A stretch of DNA of 64,000 nucleotides from Moritella dasanensis ArB 0140 (GCF_000276805.1 NZ_AKXQ01000024.1:16510-80509), one strand, 5' to 3'; shown: positions 28,187 through 37,456, counted from the stretch's first letter. Numbers and translations are program-made. Notes: generated by a model not told the origin, from the letters alone.

Positions 28187-28210
28187 CTACATCTACATCT
28201 ACATCTACAA
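28187..28210. repeat. Hexanucleotide tandem repeat CTACAT
   Basis: CTACAT is repeated three times plus a partial fourth (CTACAA), six bases downstream of the stop of a leftward lipoprotein gene. It may be a slippage-prone microsatellite. Confidence 0.85.
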
Positions 28211-28216
28211 TATTAT

Positions 28217-28816
28217 TTAATCAAGCACTGACTTTTCTTCTAAGCTATCAATTGGAAAGCTAAAGAAAGGGGTTGAGAATTTATCACTGCGAGATCGGGC
28301 GATGCTACCATCATGTGCAGTGGTGACACCCGTATTGTTGTCTTTAATAAAATAGTACATTTCACTTACGCCGTGATACATACGTACAGCAAGGATATCC
28401 AATGACGGCATTTCCCCGTCAGTACTCACCCAAAATACCGGCACACTTAAACCATATACATCCTGGTCAGTCCCTAAAGACGTGAAAAAGAAATCAAATT
28501 CAATATCAGCGTCTGCTGCTGAATCAACGAGATTAAGCTTGAATCGACTAGCTAACTCCATTTTCAAACGTTGTTCAGCATAAACAAGTGCTTCTGTTTT
28601 ACTAATGAAATGCGTGCGTACAAAAATGGATTTTGAACTCAATTCAGTAAAGCTATTATCTGGCAGGTCTGACACTAATTCGTTAATGCTATAGGTCAGT
28701 AGTCTTTGGCTAGTGGATCCGCGGTATTGATCTGCGCTCTCTCGTGTCGAGCAAGCACTCATAGTGAAGCAAACAGTCGCGATGAGAAAAATACGCGTAA
28801 ACGTAGAATTGAACAT
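28217..28816 (-). CDS. Predicted lipoprotein of unknown function
   Basis: The ATG at 28816 has AAGG six bases upstream and is preferred over the ATG at 28822, which abuts that site. The N-terminus is a lipoprotein signal (FLIATVCFTMSAC), with the lipidated Cys22 preceded by SA. The mature ~178 residues include an alpha/beta block around ALVYAEQRLKMELASRFKLNLVDSAADADIEFDFFF. That block is reminiscent of small envelope lipoproteins that present a variable beta-sheet, but I do not recognise a named family. No export or enzyme motif is visible. It is a single gene, in the opposite orientation to the tRNA and about 270 bp from it. Confidence 0.75.
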   Translation of the reverse strand: MFNSTFTRIFLIATVCFTMSACSTRESADQYRGSTSQRLLTYSINELVSDLPDNSFTELSSKSIFVRTHFISKTEALVYAEQRLKMELASRFKLNLVDSAADADIEFDFFFTSLGTDQDVYGLSVPVFWVSTDGEMPSLDILAVRMYHGVSEMYYFIKDNNTGVTTAHDGSIARSRSDKFSTPFFSFPIDSLEEKSVLD

Positions 28817-29021
28817 GAACATCCTTGTGGAAAATAGTAATCAACGAACTTTATACTACATGTTGTCATGTAAACCAAAGTCATTGCTCACTGCTAACCC
28901 ACATTTCAGACTAATTTATATTCTCGCAACCGATATAACATATTTAAATGTTCGAGTGTAGGTGGAGAATTGAGTGACAATAACGCATCACATCTGTATC
29001 CCCCACCTATCTCATTATCAA

Positions 29022-29426
29022 TTACAGTTTCTGTTTATGACGGTATTGTTCATACCAATAACCGAGCGTATAAATGCAAATCGTCACATCCGTGATAGCA
29101 AAAGCAATGAAGTCTACGTTTAAATGCGCCGTTTCTGGATTGAAAAAATTCGACATGAATAAATACACCATGAATAATTTTTCAATAAACGAGTAAAGCA
29201 TGATTGAACCACGCCACGGCACAATAAACGCAGATAACGTAATAAAGAACCCCATCAAACCAACCATGATGCCCCAATGCCTAAATAGGAATACATAGTT
29301 GTCGTCATACGGCAGGTTATTCATTTTAAGTAATGCTAATTCAGGGTTGATCGCATAGATACCCGCGAACATTGTGATTAAACCGCCGATGACAAGAAAC
29401 GGCTTTAAATGGCGTGTAAAAAACAT
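29022..29426 (-). CDS. Small four-helix inner-membrane protein
   Basis: A 134-residue protein with four hydrophobic helices: about 10-28 (FLVIGGLITMFAGIYAI), 48-68 (HWGIMVGLMGFFITLSAFI), 74-93 and 105-125. A short charged C-terminus (YEQYRHKQKL) should face the cytoplasm. GHW-like polar residues and NPE occur between helices 1 and 2. AGGAA precedes the ATG. It lies 53 bp after the FadL-type gene on the same strand, and the frameshifted SDR gene lies upstream of that, so the three may form one transcription unit. The family is not recognised. Confidence 0.7.
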   Translation of the reverse strand: MFFTRHLKPFLVIGGLITMFAGIYAINPELALLKMNNLPYDDNYVFLFRHWGIMVGLMGFFITLSAFIVPWRGSIMLYSFIEKLFMVYLFMSNFFNPETAHLNVDFIAFAITDVTICIYTLGYWYEQYRHKQKL

Positions 29427-29479
29427 AGTCTATTCCTATATGAAACTGCTTACATAATAGTGCTTAGATGACGAAGTAT

Positions 29480-30655
29480 TTAGAATGTTACGTTAGCACC
29501 GATAAAGTGGATCTTGCCGTCGAATTCACCAGTGATTTGGGTATAACTTTCACCAGACCGATCGATTGCCATATTGCCTAAATCAGCATATTCGTAGAAG
29601 ATATCAATACGGGTTTCATCCCAATAAGTCGTTGCGCCAACAGAGTAGCGGTACTGCTCGCCGACAGGTAAATCAACCCACTGTTTCGTTGGATCATCTT
29701 GCGGAGACGTTTCATAAGAGAAACCGGCTTTTAATGCCCACTCAGCGTTTAACTGATAGTCAGCACCGACAGCAAACTTCCATACATCATCCCACTCACG
29801 GTCAATGCCAAGACCCGTGGTGTTATCGGTATAAACAGGTGTCTCGCTAAATTCGCTCCACTGATGAAATTGCACTGAAGAAAGTAACGTAAGTTTGTCA
29901 TTCAAATCATAGCTACCACTTAAATCGACAATCGCAGGGATAATCAGCTCTGTTCCAACACTCAAATTAGCTGGGCTTAATTGGGTAAGATTGACGTCAA
30001 TATCGTCAAATTCATGTGCTATTTTTGAACGGTAGCTTAAACCGACAGCCCATGTATCAGCTTGATACATCGCGCCAGCATTATAACCAAACGCCCAGTC
30101 AGTACCCGTCCCCGTATCAAAACCTGACGTACTCACTTCGATCATGCCGTAATTGATTTGTGCGCCAATCCCCACTGACCAGTTATTATCAATCTTATAA
30201 CTCATGGTTGGGTTTAATTGCACAGCTGTCATTACTGCTGTATCTAAATGATTACCGCCATCCCAATCAGTACCGTAATCAATTGATGATCCGCCGACTG
30301 CGCCAAAGTTAACACCTAAATGGATATCCTCGCTGACCTGCACGACATGGAATATCCCAATGGCAGGCATCACCGTTTCAGCATCTGCATCACCATGAAA
30401 CTCATTACTCTCATCGATTTCAGCATCGGTATAATCCATCTGCAAATCAAGCACCATCATATTAACCGTGGTTTTCTGTTCGCCCATGTGCGTCATCGTC
30501 GCTGGGTTGGTCCAAGACGCTGTTGCAGTTTCGGTATAGACACCATCACCGGCACCTGTTGTACCCGCGTTAGCAACAACCGCTTCTTGTAACAGCAGTC
30601 CACTGGCATTGGCGTATGTCGAGCAAATCAATAATGCTAATAGTGTTTTTTTCAT
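29480..30655 (-). CDS. FadL-family outer membrane transporter for hydrophobic compounds
   Basis: A 14-stranded outer membrane channel for long-chain fatty acids or other hydrophobic molecules. The ATG at 30655 begins the signal peptide (MKKTLLALLICSTYANA) and has GGA upstream; two earlier ATG codons are less likely. The N-terminal hatch reads SGLLLQEAVVANAGTTGAGDGVYTETATASWTNPATM, including the FadL NPA motif. The barrel ends IHFIGANVTF with terminal Phe. Length 391 is normal. It sits between a frameshifted SDR gene (76 bp upstream) and a four-helix membrane protein, a set that suggests uptake and oxidation of a lipophilic substrate. Confidence 0.9.
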   Translation of the reverse strand: MKKTLLALLICSTYANASGLLLQEAVVANAGTTGAGDGVYTETATASWTNPATMTHMGEQKTTVNMMVLDLQMDYTDAEIDESNEFHGDADAETVMPAIGIFHVVQVSEDIHLGVNFGAVGGSSIDYGTDWDGGNHLDTAVMTAVQLNPTMSYKIDNNWSVGIGAQINYGMIEVSTSGFDTGTGTDWAFGYNAGAMYQADTWAVGLSYRSKIAHEFDDIDVNLTQLSPANLSVGTELIIPAIVDLSGSYDLNDKLTLLSSVQFHQWSEFSETPVYTDNTTGLGIDREWDDVWKFAVGADYQLNAEWALKAGFSYETSPQDDPTKQWVDLPVGEQYRYSVGATTYWDETRIDIFYEYADLGNMAIDRSGESYTQITGEFDGKIHFIGANVTF

Positions 30656-30731
30656 CAGAATATCCATCAATATGGGTCATAAAAATATACCGATATGATA
30701 GATATAAAATCCGGCAGAAAAATCAGTAATA

Positions 30732-31561
30732 TTACGGATTCACTTTGGTTTTTTTAATCAACAAAACAAACAGTTTACCAATCAGTTTTTCGCCAAAAAT
30801 ACGCTGCGCCCAAACCATTAATTTCGCATCAAGCGTGCTTTGGTAACTAAGTCGCGGTGAAGGGCTAAAACCTGCTTTTATCAAGGTGTTCACCGTTGAA
30901 CGAGTGTCCGAACCAGATCGATAAGCATTGTCTAAAAAGTCATGGGATTTATGCACCACTTCTTTATAACAAGCTAATGTGTTGGTGTTTTTCATATCCG
31001 CTAATTGAATAGCGCCCAATTCTGTTTGCACACAACCGGGTTCAACCGTGACAACTTGAATATTAAAGCCTTCACTTCCTGTGCTAAAGCTTTAACCATG
31101 CCATTTAGTGCGTGTTTACTGGCTGAATACCAAGCGTTCATACTGGTCGAAACACGACTCGCAATCGAGGTGGTGAAGACAATACGACCAGCGCCTTGCT
31201 CTCGCATGTGTGGTAATACAGCACGCGCGAGTCTTGCTGCGCCATAGACATTGGTATCAAACAGCTGATGTACTTTTTCGATACTGGTTTCCTCTACAGG
31301 CCCTGCAATGGGAAATCCGGCGTTGGCATAGACAATATCAATATGCCCGACTTCTTTAGTCATGGTATCGACAATATCGATAATATCTTTTTCTGAACAG
31401 ACATCGACTTTATGTATTTTCGCGCCCAGAACAGCAAGATTATCGAGTTTATGCAGTCGGCGAGCACCGCAGTAAACATGATGACTATCCTTCAAAAGTT
31501 GAATAGCTAAGTCGTAACCAATACCTGAAGAGGCACCAATGATAAGTATATTTTTTTTCAT
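30732..31561 (-). pseudogene. Short-chain dehydrogenase/reductase broken by a one-base frameshift
   Basis: The 5' part (to 31001) encodes residues 1-~165 of a classical SDR: the cofactor loop IGASSGIG, the NAG motif in VYANAG, and the catalytic Ser plus Tyr-x-x-x-Lys in TTSIASR and WYSASKHAL. The 3' part (30732-31031, another frame) continues with TELGAIQLADMK and the C-terminal helices. The frame switch falls at the short A-run 31065-31067 (plus strand). Adding one base there restores the expected EVKAFNIQVVTVEPGCVQTELG-type continuity, giving ~276 residues. All catalytic motifs are intact otherwise, so the mutation is recent or a sequencing error. It is upstream of and co-oriented with the FadL-type gene. 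Confidence 0.88.
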
Positions 31562-31834
31562 GATACGGTTTCTCTCAATTAGCTTAAATCTATGTGTTGA
31601 GAAATTATAAGGATTGACGAGAATAGGAAATACGGTAATTTTACGGATTTAAACATTCACCTCGCGTTGAAACCTGTATAATCCAGCTAAATTTGTCCGT
31701 CCTAACTCGATGAACGTATGCACTTGAGTATGCCGGTCGAAGTATTATTGAGTGTTAAGTTATCAGCGCTTATTTTATGTGTGCTGATAAGCTATATCGA
31801 TTAATTTTTAAATTGTAATGTGTAGGTGAAATAA

Positions 31835-32380
31835 TTGAGTAAAAATAACGAGTCACATTTAGTGCCAAATCGAGAATGTGGAGAGTGCACAGCGTGCTGC
31901 GTTGTACTGCAGATTGATGATGACAACTTTAGAAAGCCTGCCGATCAAGTTTGTACCAATTTGATGGACAAAGGCGGTTGTAAGATCTATACCAAAAGAC
32001 CTTCAGTATGCCAAGAGTGGCATTGTGCATGGCGCTTTATGGCACAGCTAGACGAAAGCTGGCGTCCAGATCTGTCTGGGATCATGTTACGTTCAGACGA
32101 AAATGGCATTATTTTTCAGCCAATACGCGATCCTAAAACCGTGTTAATCACAGCGCAAGCAATAGAACTTATCGGCGGCGGTGTAGCGCAAGGCATTCCA
32201 ATGTCTATGTCTATTCCGGTTAAGCAAGGTTACCGCAGTTATAGCACCGCGCTCAATGAACCTTTAGCGGCGGCTGTAGAGGCAAGAAGCTTACCGATGA
32301 TCCAAGACAAGATGATTGAACTGATTGAATTTTCATTAGCGCAGCAGACGTCGCAAATCCCAAGTATCGACCGTAGCTAA
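31835..32380 (+). CDS. YkgJ-type cysteine-cluster protein
   Basis: A small cytoplasmic protein of the zinc/iron-chelating cysteine cluster family (PF03692 type). The cluster reads CGECTACCVVLQIDDD, then VCTNLMDKGGCKIYTKRPSVCQEWHCAW. It supplies about eight cysteines in the family order CxxCxxCC...C...C...C. The start is TTG at 31835, supported by AGGTGA seven bases upstream and a lack of other in-frame starts before the cysteine motif. Length 181. The role is unknown; metal binding is inferred from the motif. It precedes ogt by 42 bp on the same strand. Confidence 0.82.
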   Translation: MSKNNESHLVPNRECGECTACCVVLQIDDDNFRKPADQVCTNLMDKGGCKIYTKRPSVCQEWHCAWRFMAQLDESWRPDLSGIMLRSDENGIIFQPIRDPKTVLITAQAIELIGGGVAQGIPMSMSIPVKQGYRSYSTALNEPLAAAVEARSLPMIQDKMIELIEFSLAQQTSQIPSIDRS

Positions 32381-32422
32381 TACAACATCGAACCCTTTAA
32401 CGACCTAAAGAGAAATAATGCC

Positions 32423-32911
32423 ATGGACGTATACACCCAATTTGAAAGTCTATTAGGTACGGTTACCGTGCATGGCAATGATGATGGTTTACTGGGTATT
32501 TGGTATGAAAGCCACGCCAGACAGCTCAGTGATTTTGGCAAGCAAGTCGATGACCACCCGATTTTGCAACTCGCGGTAACTCAGCTGCAAGAATACTTTA
32601 ACGGTCAGCGTCATGAATTTTCTATTCCGTTAGCGGCGAATGGCACTGAATTTCAAAACAAAGTATGGCAGGCGCTCACGACTATCCCGTATGGCGAGAC
32701 ATGGAGTTATAAAGACTTGGCTGTCGCAGTCGGTAACCCCAAAGCATCGCAAGCTGTTGGTGGCGCAAACAGTAAAAATCCAATATCGATTATTGTGCCA
32801 TGTCACCGCGTCATTGGTAAAAATGGCAGCCTCACAGGTTACGCGGGTGGTTTAGATATAAAACAACGATTATTAAACTTAGAAACTAAGCATCATCGTT
32901 CATCAAACTAA
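32423..32911 (+). CDS. ogt: Methylated-DNA-[protein]-cysteine S-methyltransferase
   Basis: A suicidal DNA repair protein that moves methyl groups from O6-methylguanine to its own cysteine. The active site IIVPCHRVIGKNGSLTGYAGG is intact with the PCHRV cysteine near residue 129. The helix-turn-helix segment VWQALTTIPYGETWSYKDLAVAVG precedes it. The 162-residue length lacks an Ada-type N-terminal domain, so Ogt is the better name. The gene is followed by a gap of about 310 bp, then a photolyase pair, so this stretch is DNA-repair related. Confidence 0.94.
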   Translation: MDVYTQFESLLGTVTVHGNDDGLLGIWYESHARQLSDFGKQVDDHPILQLAVTQLQEYFNGQRHEFSIPLAANGTEFQNKVWQALTTIPYGETWSYKDLAVAVGNPKASQAVGGANSKNPISIIVPCHRVIGKNGSLTGYAGGLDIKQRLLNLETKHHRSSN

Positions 32912-33223
32912 AACTCAAGGCCATACACAATAAAGTCAGGAACGGGTACGCAATGTGATCAGTTTCTTTCTCTCTTTTATTTCATCTTTTCTTCTCTCAC
33001 TCCACCTAAATCCGGCAATATTAAAACATACAGCCTCTCAACACCCATAAACCGACCTAAAGACCATGATTTAACTAAATAATAAATTTTTTAAATCAAT
33101 TGTGATCTATTCTTTAACTACTCTCGTATTGTTATCTATAGCAACAAAATAAAACACTTATAAAACATCAAATCGTTCCAGCATGGATGATTTTTAAATT
33201 AATTTTTGAAAACGGCGGCCACT
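32912..33223. other. Intergenic region upstream of the DUF523/DUF1722 gene
   Basis: About 310 AT-rich bases. I see no terminator with a clear T-run and no operator. The promoter for the downstream photolyase pair should be near 33100-33200. Confidence 0.45.
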
Positions 33224-34177
33224 ATGATCATACCAAAAACAACAATTACGCTCGGTATCAGTGCTTGTGTTAAAGGCGAACCGGTTCGTTTTGATAAGAG
33301 TCATAAAAAATCAGACTTCTGTATGAATGAATTAAGCAAACATATGGAGTTCAAAGGCTTTTGTCCCGAAATGGCGGTAGGGTTACCGACGCCACGACCA
33401 ACAATACGTCAAATTAAACACGGCGATGTCATTGCTGTAAGTCGCCCTGATGGTAGTGGTGACGTAACGCAAGCGTTGACAGACTATGGTCAGTCGGTAG
33501 GTCGTAACATTGATGGCTTGAGTGGTTTCATTTTCTGCCAGAAAAGTCCAAGTTGCGGTATGGAACGCGTAAAAGTGTATTACGAACACGGTAAAGGCAG
33601 TGCAAATGACGGGGTTGGGCTGTTCACAAAACAAATCATGGAGCTAAACCCACTGTTACCTTGTGAAGAAAATGGTCGCTTAAATGATGCAGGATTACGT
33701 GAAAACTTTATTATTCGCGTATATACCTACAAACTTTGGCAAGAACTGGTCGCCAGTGGTTTAACAAAACATAAACTAATTAAATTCCACAGTGAAAGAA
33801 AATACCTGTTAATGAGCCATCACACCCCATCATACAAAAGCGTCGGTACATTATTAGGCCGCGCAGATATAAGCTTAGAACAGATGGCGGATGAATATAT
33901 TACAGGCCTAATGACGGGGTTAAAACACATGGCAAACCGTAAAAGCCATACCAATACCCTACACCATTTACAGGGCTATTTTAAATCCCATTTAAACACC
34001 GATGAAAAATCGGAGCTCACCCAACACATCGATGATTACCGCACGGGTTTAGCACCATTATTAGTGCCATTAACGCTGATTAATCACTATTTAAAACAGC
34101 ATGCGAATGAGTATTTAACCTCACAGGTGTACCTTTCTCCTTACCCTGATTCGCTAAAACTAAGATACGGTATTTGA
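33224..34177 (+). CDS. DUF523 plus DUF1722 fusion protein (YbgA-like)
   Basis: A two-domain protein commonly found next to photolyase genes. The N-terminal DUF523 half has GISACVKGEPVRFDKSHKKS and FCPEMAVGLPTPRPTI, with FCQKSPSCGMERV as the conserved cysteine site. The C-terminal DUF1722 half has KFHSERKYLLMSHHTPSYKSVG and HHLQGYFKSHL. The ATG at 33224 is preferred over a TTG at 33206. Length 317. The function is uncertain; the tight link to phrB (about 30 bp) suggests a role in light-dependent DNA repair or its regulation, as inference. Confidence 0.87.
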   Translation: MIIPKTTITLGISACVKGEPVRFDKSHKKSDFCMNELSKHMEFKGFCPEMAVGLPTPRPTIRQIKHGDVIAVSRPDGSGDVTQALTDYGQSVGRNIDGLSGFIFCQKSPSCGMERVKVYYEHGKGSANDGVGLFTKQIMELNPLLPCEENGRLNDAGLRENFIIRVYTYKLWQELVASGLTKHKLIKFHSERKYLLMSHHTPSYKSVGTLLGRADISLEQMADEYITGLMTGLKHMANRKSHTNTLHHLQGYFKSHLNTDEKSELTQHIDDYRTGLAPLLVPLTLINHYLKQHANEYLTSQVYLSPYPDSLKLRYGI

Positions 34178-34209
34178 TTTGATGAAAGTAGTTAATGGAA
34201 GGGTATAAG

Positions 34210-35628
34210 ATGATGGAAAATAAAGCTGAAAGTGTCATGTGGTTTCGCAGCGACTTACGCGTATTAGATAACCCGGCCTTGTCTCGCGCATTAAGACAAG
34301 GTTGCACTAAGGCCTTATTCATTGCGCCGCTTGAACAATGGCTGCAACATGATATGGCGCCTATTCAGCTTGATTTTATCGAACGTCATTTAAATTTATT
34401 GCAAGGCCAGTTAGCTGAATTAGGTGTTGAACTAACTTGTTTAACCGTCAGTGATTTTGACGAACAAATTAGCTGCTTAACCACCTACTGCCAAGCACAA
34501 CAGATCAAGTATATTTACGCCAACAGCGAAGTCGAACTAAGCGAACATCGCCGTGATAAAAAGATCATCGCCAATGGCCTGCAGTTACAACTCACCGAGG
34601 CCGATGTCATCGTGCCAAAAGGGTCGGTAATGAATGGCCAAAAAGAAATGTATAAAGTCTTTACGCCCTTTCGTAACGCCTGGTTAAAACAGCTAAGGCA
34701 ACATCCGTTAAACTTGGCTTTTTTACCTGACCCAACGACAACCGTAGCACTCGAACAGCCAACGGCAAACATCGTATTAGCGGGCGATAAAATTTGCTCA
34801 AAAAAATGGCCTTTATCAAACGTTATTTTACAGCAAGTGGTTCCCGAATTTATTGACAATAAGTGTCAGGATTACCAGCAATTAAGAGACTACCCAGGGG
34901 TAAAAGGGACGTCTGGATTTTCCCCTTACTTAGCGATTGGCGCGATAAGTCCGCGTACGCTAGTTAACGCCCTGACACAAGCTTTCCCAGCATTACTCGA
35001 CGACACAGCATCATCTGCGTTTTGCTGGCTCAATGAACTGGCGTGGCGAGACTTCTACAAGCATTTACTCTTTCACTTTCCCGCATTGTGTAAACATCAG
35101 AATTACCAACAAAAATATAACCACTTGTATTGGCCTAACGACAACGCCTTGTTTGATGCCTGGTGCCAAGGCAAGACAGGCTACCCTTTAGTCGATGCAG
35201 CGATGCGCCAGCTATTACAAACGGGTTGGATGCACAACCGATTACGTATGGTCGTGGCGAGCTTTTTAACCAAGCATCTATTGGTGGACTGGCGACGTGG
35301 CGAGCGTTTCTTTATGCAGCACCTTATCGATGGTGACTTTTCCGCGAACAACGGCGGCTGGCAATGGGCGGCGGGGACTGGTTGTGACGCACAACCCTAT
35401 TTTCGGATTTTCAACCCGATAACCCAGAGTAAGAAATTTGATGCTGAAGGTGAATTTATTCGTAAGTTCGTACCAGAGCTAGCAGCATTACCCAGTAAGC
35501 AGATCCATTTCCCCCATCCGTATTTAGCGGATACAGGGCAAACGGCGATCTATTACCCGCCCATTGTCGATCACAAAACTGCGCGGGAGCAGGCACTAGG
35601 ATTTTATAAGCAGCACCTTTCCCTTTAA
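34210..35628 (+). CDS. phrB: Deoxyribodipyrimidine photolyase
   Basis: A blue-light enzyme that reverses cyclobutane pyrimidine dimers using FADH-. The N-terminal antenna domain begins VMWFRSDLRVLDNPAL. The FAD-binding half shows YPGVKGTSGFSPYLAIGAISPR, NELAWRDFYKHLL, GYPLVDAAMRQLLQTGWMHNRLRMVVASFLTKHLLVDWRRGE and FSANNGGWQWAAGTGCDAQPYFRIFNP. These are the standard class I photolyase motifs including the Trp electron-transfer region. The ATG at 34210 has AGGG six bases upstream; ATG 34195 is in-frame but poorer. Length ~472. It follows the DUF523/DUF1722 gene directly and is probably co-transcribed. Confidence 0.96.
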   Translation: MMENKAESVMWFRSDLRVLDNPALSRALRQGCTKALFIAPLEQWLQHDMAPIQLDFIERHLNLLQGQLAELGVELTCLTVSDFDEQISCLTTYCQAQQIKYIYANSEVELSEHRRDKKIIANGLQLQLTEADVIVPKGSVMNGQKEMYKVFTPFRNAWLKQLRQHPLNLAFLPDPTTTVALEQPTANIVLAGDKICSKKWPLSNVILQQVVPEFIDNKCQDYQQLRDYPGVKGTSGFSPYLAIGAISPRTLVNALTQAFPALLDDTASSAFCWLNELAWRDFYKHLLFHFPALCKHQNYQQKYNHLYWPNDNALFDAWCQGKTGYPLVDAAMRQLLQTGWMHNRLRMVVASFLTKHLLVDWRRGERFFMQHLIDGDFSANNGGWQWAAGTGCDAQPYFRIFNPITQSKKFDAEGEFIRKFVPELAALPSKQIHFPHPYLADTGQTAIYYPPIVDHKTAREQALGFYKQHLSL

Positions 35629-35954
35629 TATCTTTTCAATAATATATCGCTTGTCTCGTTTATCAGGCGGTATATCTTATGATTCTTACCTTGTTTTTTA
35701 TTAACATTTTATTTGGGTATTATTATTATCGCTTTATTATTGTTTTAGTTTATTTTTATATTATTTCTTATGGTAATGTTTGAAGCATCTTGGATTTTAG
35801 TTAAATGTAATAATTTCTAACCCCCTCCCCCTGCACAATACTGTGCCTTTAATAATTATTAAATTATTAAATCAGTAGTTTTACGGTACTAAGTGTCCGT
35901 GCAGTTTATTACCATAAGTCAACTTTAAAGATATGATGAAAACAAGAGAATACG
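35629..35954. other. AT-rich intergenic region upstream of a winged-helix gene
   Basis: About 325 bases with extended T/A tracts and a C-run near 35821. No terminator stem with a clear T-run was found after phrB. Nothing else is recognisable. Confidence 0.45.
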
Positions 35955-36299
35955 ATGCAGTTAGGTAATGACACAGTAGACAGAAATAATATGGTAGAAG
36001 AGTACAAACTTGAGATCGATGGTAAAATCATATCGTCAAAAACTAAAGTCATTTTAGATTCTGATTCCGGGCTAATGTTGGCGATAATCTCTCGACCACA
36101 ACGCAATATTATTCATATGTTATATAAAAATGCAGGGATGATTTTCAGTAAACAAAACATTAAAGACATTGGCTGGCCGGGCCGCATTGTCAGTAATTCT
36201 TCTGTTGTGGTGGCGATATCAGAAATTAGAAGTGTGCTTGGTAATGATAAAATAATAACCATCTCGGGTGAAGGTTACTTCTTCAACAATCTATTATAA
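35955..36299 (+). CDS. Orphan OmpR/ToxR-type winged-helix protein
   Basis: A 114-residue protein made of little more than a winged-helix DNA-binding domain. The pattern matches the Trans_reg_C fold: an N-terminal beta sheet (YKLEIDGKIISSKTKVI), then LSRPQRNIIHMLYKNAG-like helices, FSKQNIKDIGWPGRIVSNSSVVVAISEIRSVLG as helix-turn-recognition helix, and the hairpin IITISGEGYFF as wing. There is no receiver domain and no membrane helix, unlike OmpR or ToxR/CadC. GAGAA precedes the ATG. The target genes are unknown, and the neighbours give no clear clue. Confidence 0.78.
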   Translation: MQLGNDTVDRNNMVEEYKLEIDGKIISSKTKVILDSDSGLMLAIISRPQRNIIHMLYKNAGMIFSKQNIKDIGWPGRIVSNSSVVVAISEIRSVLGNDKIITISGEGYFFNNLL

Positions 36300-36351
36300 C
36301 GTTTTATTATGAGCCTTAATCGCTGTTAGTCATAAATCAGTGAATACGAAA

Positions 36352-36373
36352 ACCTGCGAATCCGCGAGCAGGT
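36352..36373. terminator. Possible weak terminator between the winged-helix and crotonase genes
   Basis: ACCTGC (36352-36357) and GCAGGT (36368-36373) form a 6-bp stem between convergent genes, with a short T-run on the minus strand. Weak support. Confidence 0.4.
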
Positions 36374-36408
36374 CTTCGGCCAAGAAAATACGGTAAAAAA
36401 TGACGTTA

Positions 36409-37263
36409 TTATTCAGCAAACAAGCCTGTCACATTACGTAGCGGGTCTAACACCGGCGCTTTACGCTGTTTTTTCGCTTGCATGATCGTCATAGTTTCTT
36501 CTAAACACAACATACCTGATTGCCACGTTGCCATGTATTTCAAACTGTCATCGACGCCATGATCACGGCTGTAATTAAGCATTTCTTTACTGCCTGTGAC
36601 TGCCAGTGGTGAGTGAGCAGCTATTTGGCTGGCGATCTGCAATACCCCATCCAACATAGCCTCTTGTGTTTCAAAGACTTGATTAACCAAACCAAATTTA
36701 TCCGCTTCAGCAGCACTAAAATTACGTCCAGTGTAGGCCAGTTCTCGAACAATACCTTGGGGTAAAATGCTCGGTAAACGCTGCAATGTACCCAGATCGG
36801 CAGTAATACCTAACTCCACTTCTTTAATGGTAAAGAACGCATCTTTGGTGCAATAGCGCATGTCTGATGCTGCAGCTAAATCTAACGCACCACCAATACA
36901 GCCGCCTTGAATGGCCGTTAATACCGGTACCCTTAATTGCTCAAGGTCGGTAAAGACTTGCTGTAATTGCATGACAAAACGGCGCATGGCTTCGCTAACA
37001 CGGGCTTTATCTTTACCCATCGGAAACTTGTCAGGGCTTTGGAATACTTCTAAATCCATACCTGCGCAAAAATGTGGGCCTTGCGCCGAAATAATCAAGA
37101 CGCGTAAATCATCACTCATCGAAAGTGTAGAAATAGCCGCTGGAAACTCGCGCCAAAAATCTAAATTCATCGAATTTAATTTTTCAGGGCGGTTAAATTC
37201 GATATGTGCAACCTGATTTTCAAATGTCAGGGTAAACGTATTATAGGCAAGTTTATTTTTCAT
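36409..37263 (-). CDS. Crotonase-family protein, probable delta3,5-delta2,4-dienoyl-CoA isomerase
   Basis: A crotonase-fold enzyme for unsaturated acyl-CoA. The oxyanion-hole segments are HFCAGMDLEVFQS and GGCIGGALDLAAASDMRYC. The active-site stretch TIKEVELGITADLGTLQRLPSILP matches the dienoyl-CoA isomerase pattern (acidic residues separated by a GITAD-type turn and TLQRLP), better than the hydratase pattern. Length 284. Such an isomerase would help degrade polyunsaturated fatty acids, common in cold-adapted marine bacteria; this is inference. The gene is monocistronic and leftward, with the DUF5692 cassette divergent to its right. Confidence 0.87.
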   Translation of the reverse strand: MKNKLAYNTFTLTFENQVAHIEFNRPEKLNSMNLDFWREFPAAISTLSMSDDLRVLIISAQGPHFCAGMDLEVFQSPDKFPMGKDKARVSEAMRRFVMQLQQVFTDLEQLRVPVLTAIQGGCIGGALDLAAASDMRYCTKDAFFTIKEVELGITADLGTLQRLPSILPQGIVRELAYTGRNFSAAEADKFGLVNQVFETQEAMLDGVLQIASQIAAHSPLAVTGSKEMLNYSRDHGVDDSLKYMATWQSGMLCLEETMTIMQAKKQRKAPVLDPLRNVTGLFAE

Positions 37264-37440
37264 TTCATCAGCTCCTTGATCATGATTACTTCATGCTAAC
37301 AAAATCAAACACAGCCAGCATTATCTTTAGCCAACATATTATTATCTGTATCTGACAATTGACTAAACTCTTCATCCGTATCTATTTTTCATCCTTATAA
37401 CAAGTGCTATGTGGCAGTGCACTCATAAAAAATTAAAAAA

Positions 37441-37456
37441 TGTGAAGTCAACCACA
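37441..37456 (+). promoter_or_regulatory. CRP-like site 1 upstream of the DUF5692 cassette
   Basis: TGTGA-AGTCAA-CCACA differs from the TGTGA-N6-TCACA core by one base and is preceded by A-rich sequence as in strong CRP sites. Function is inferred. Confidence 0.5.

Noticed and set aside
30732..31561. Two separate small genes (186 and 99 residues)
   Set aside because: Together they reconstitute one SDR when a single base is added in the A-run at 31065-31067.
36911..37216. Rightward ORF inside the dienoyl isomerase gene
   Set aside because: It is antisense to conserved crotonase coding sequence and has no ribosome site.
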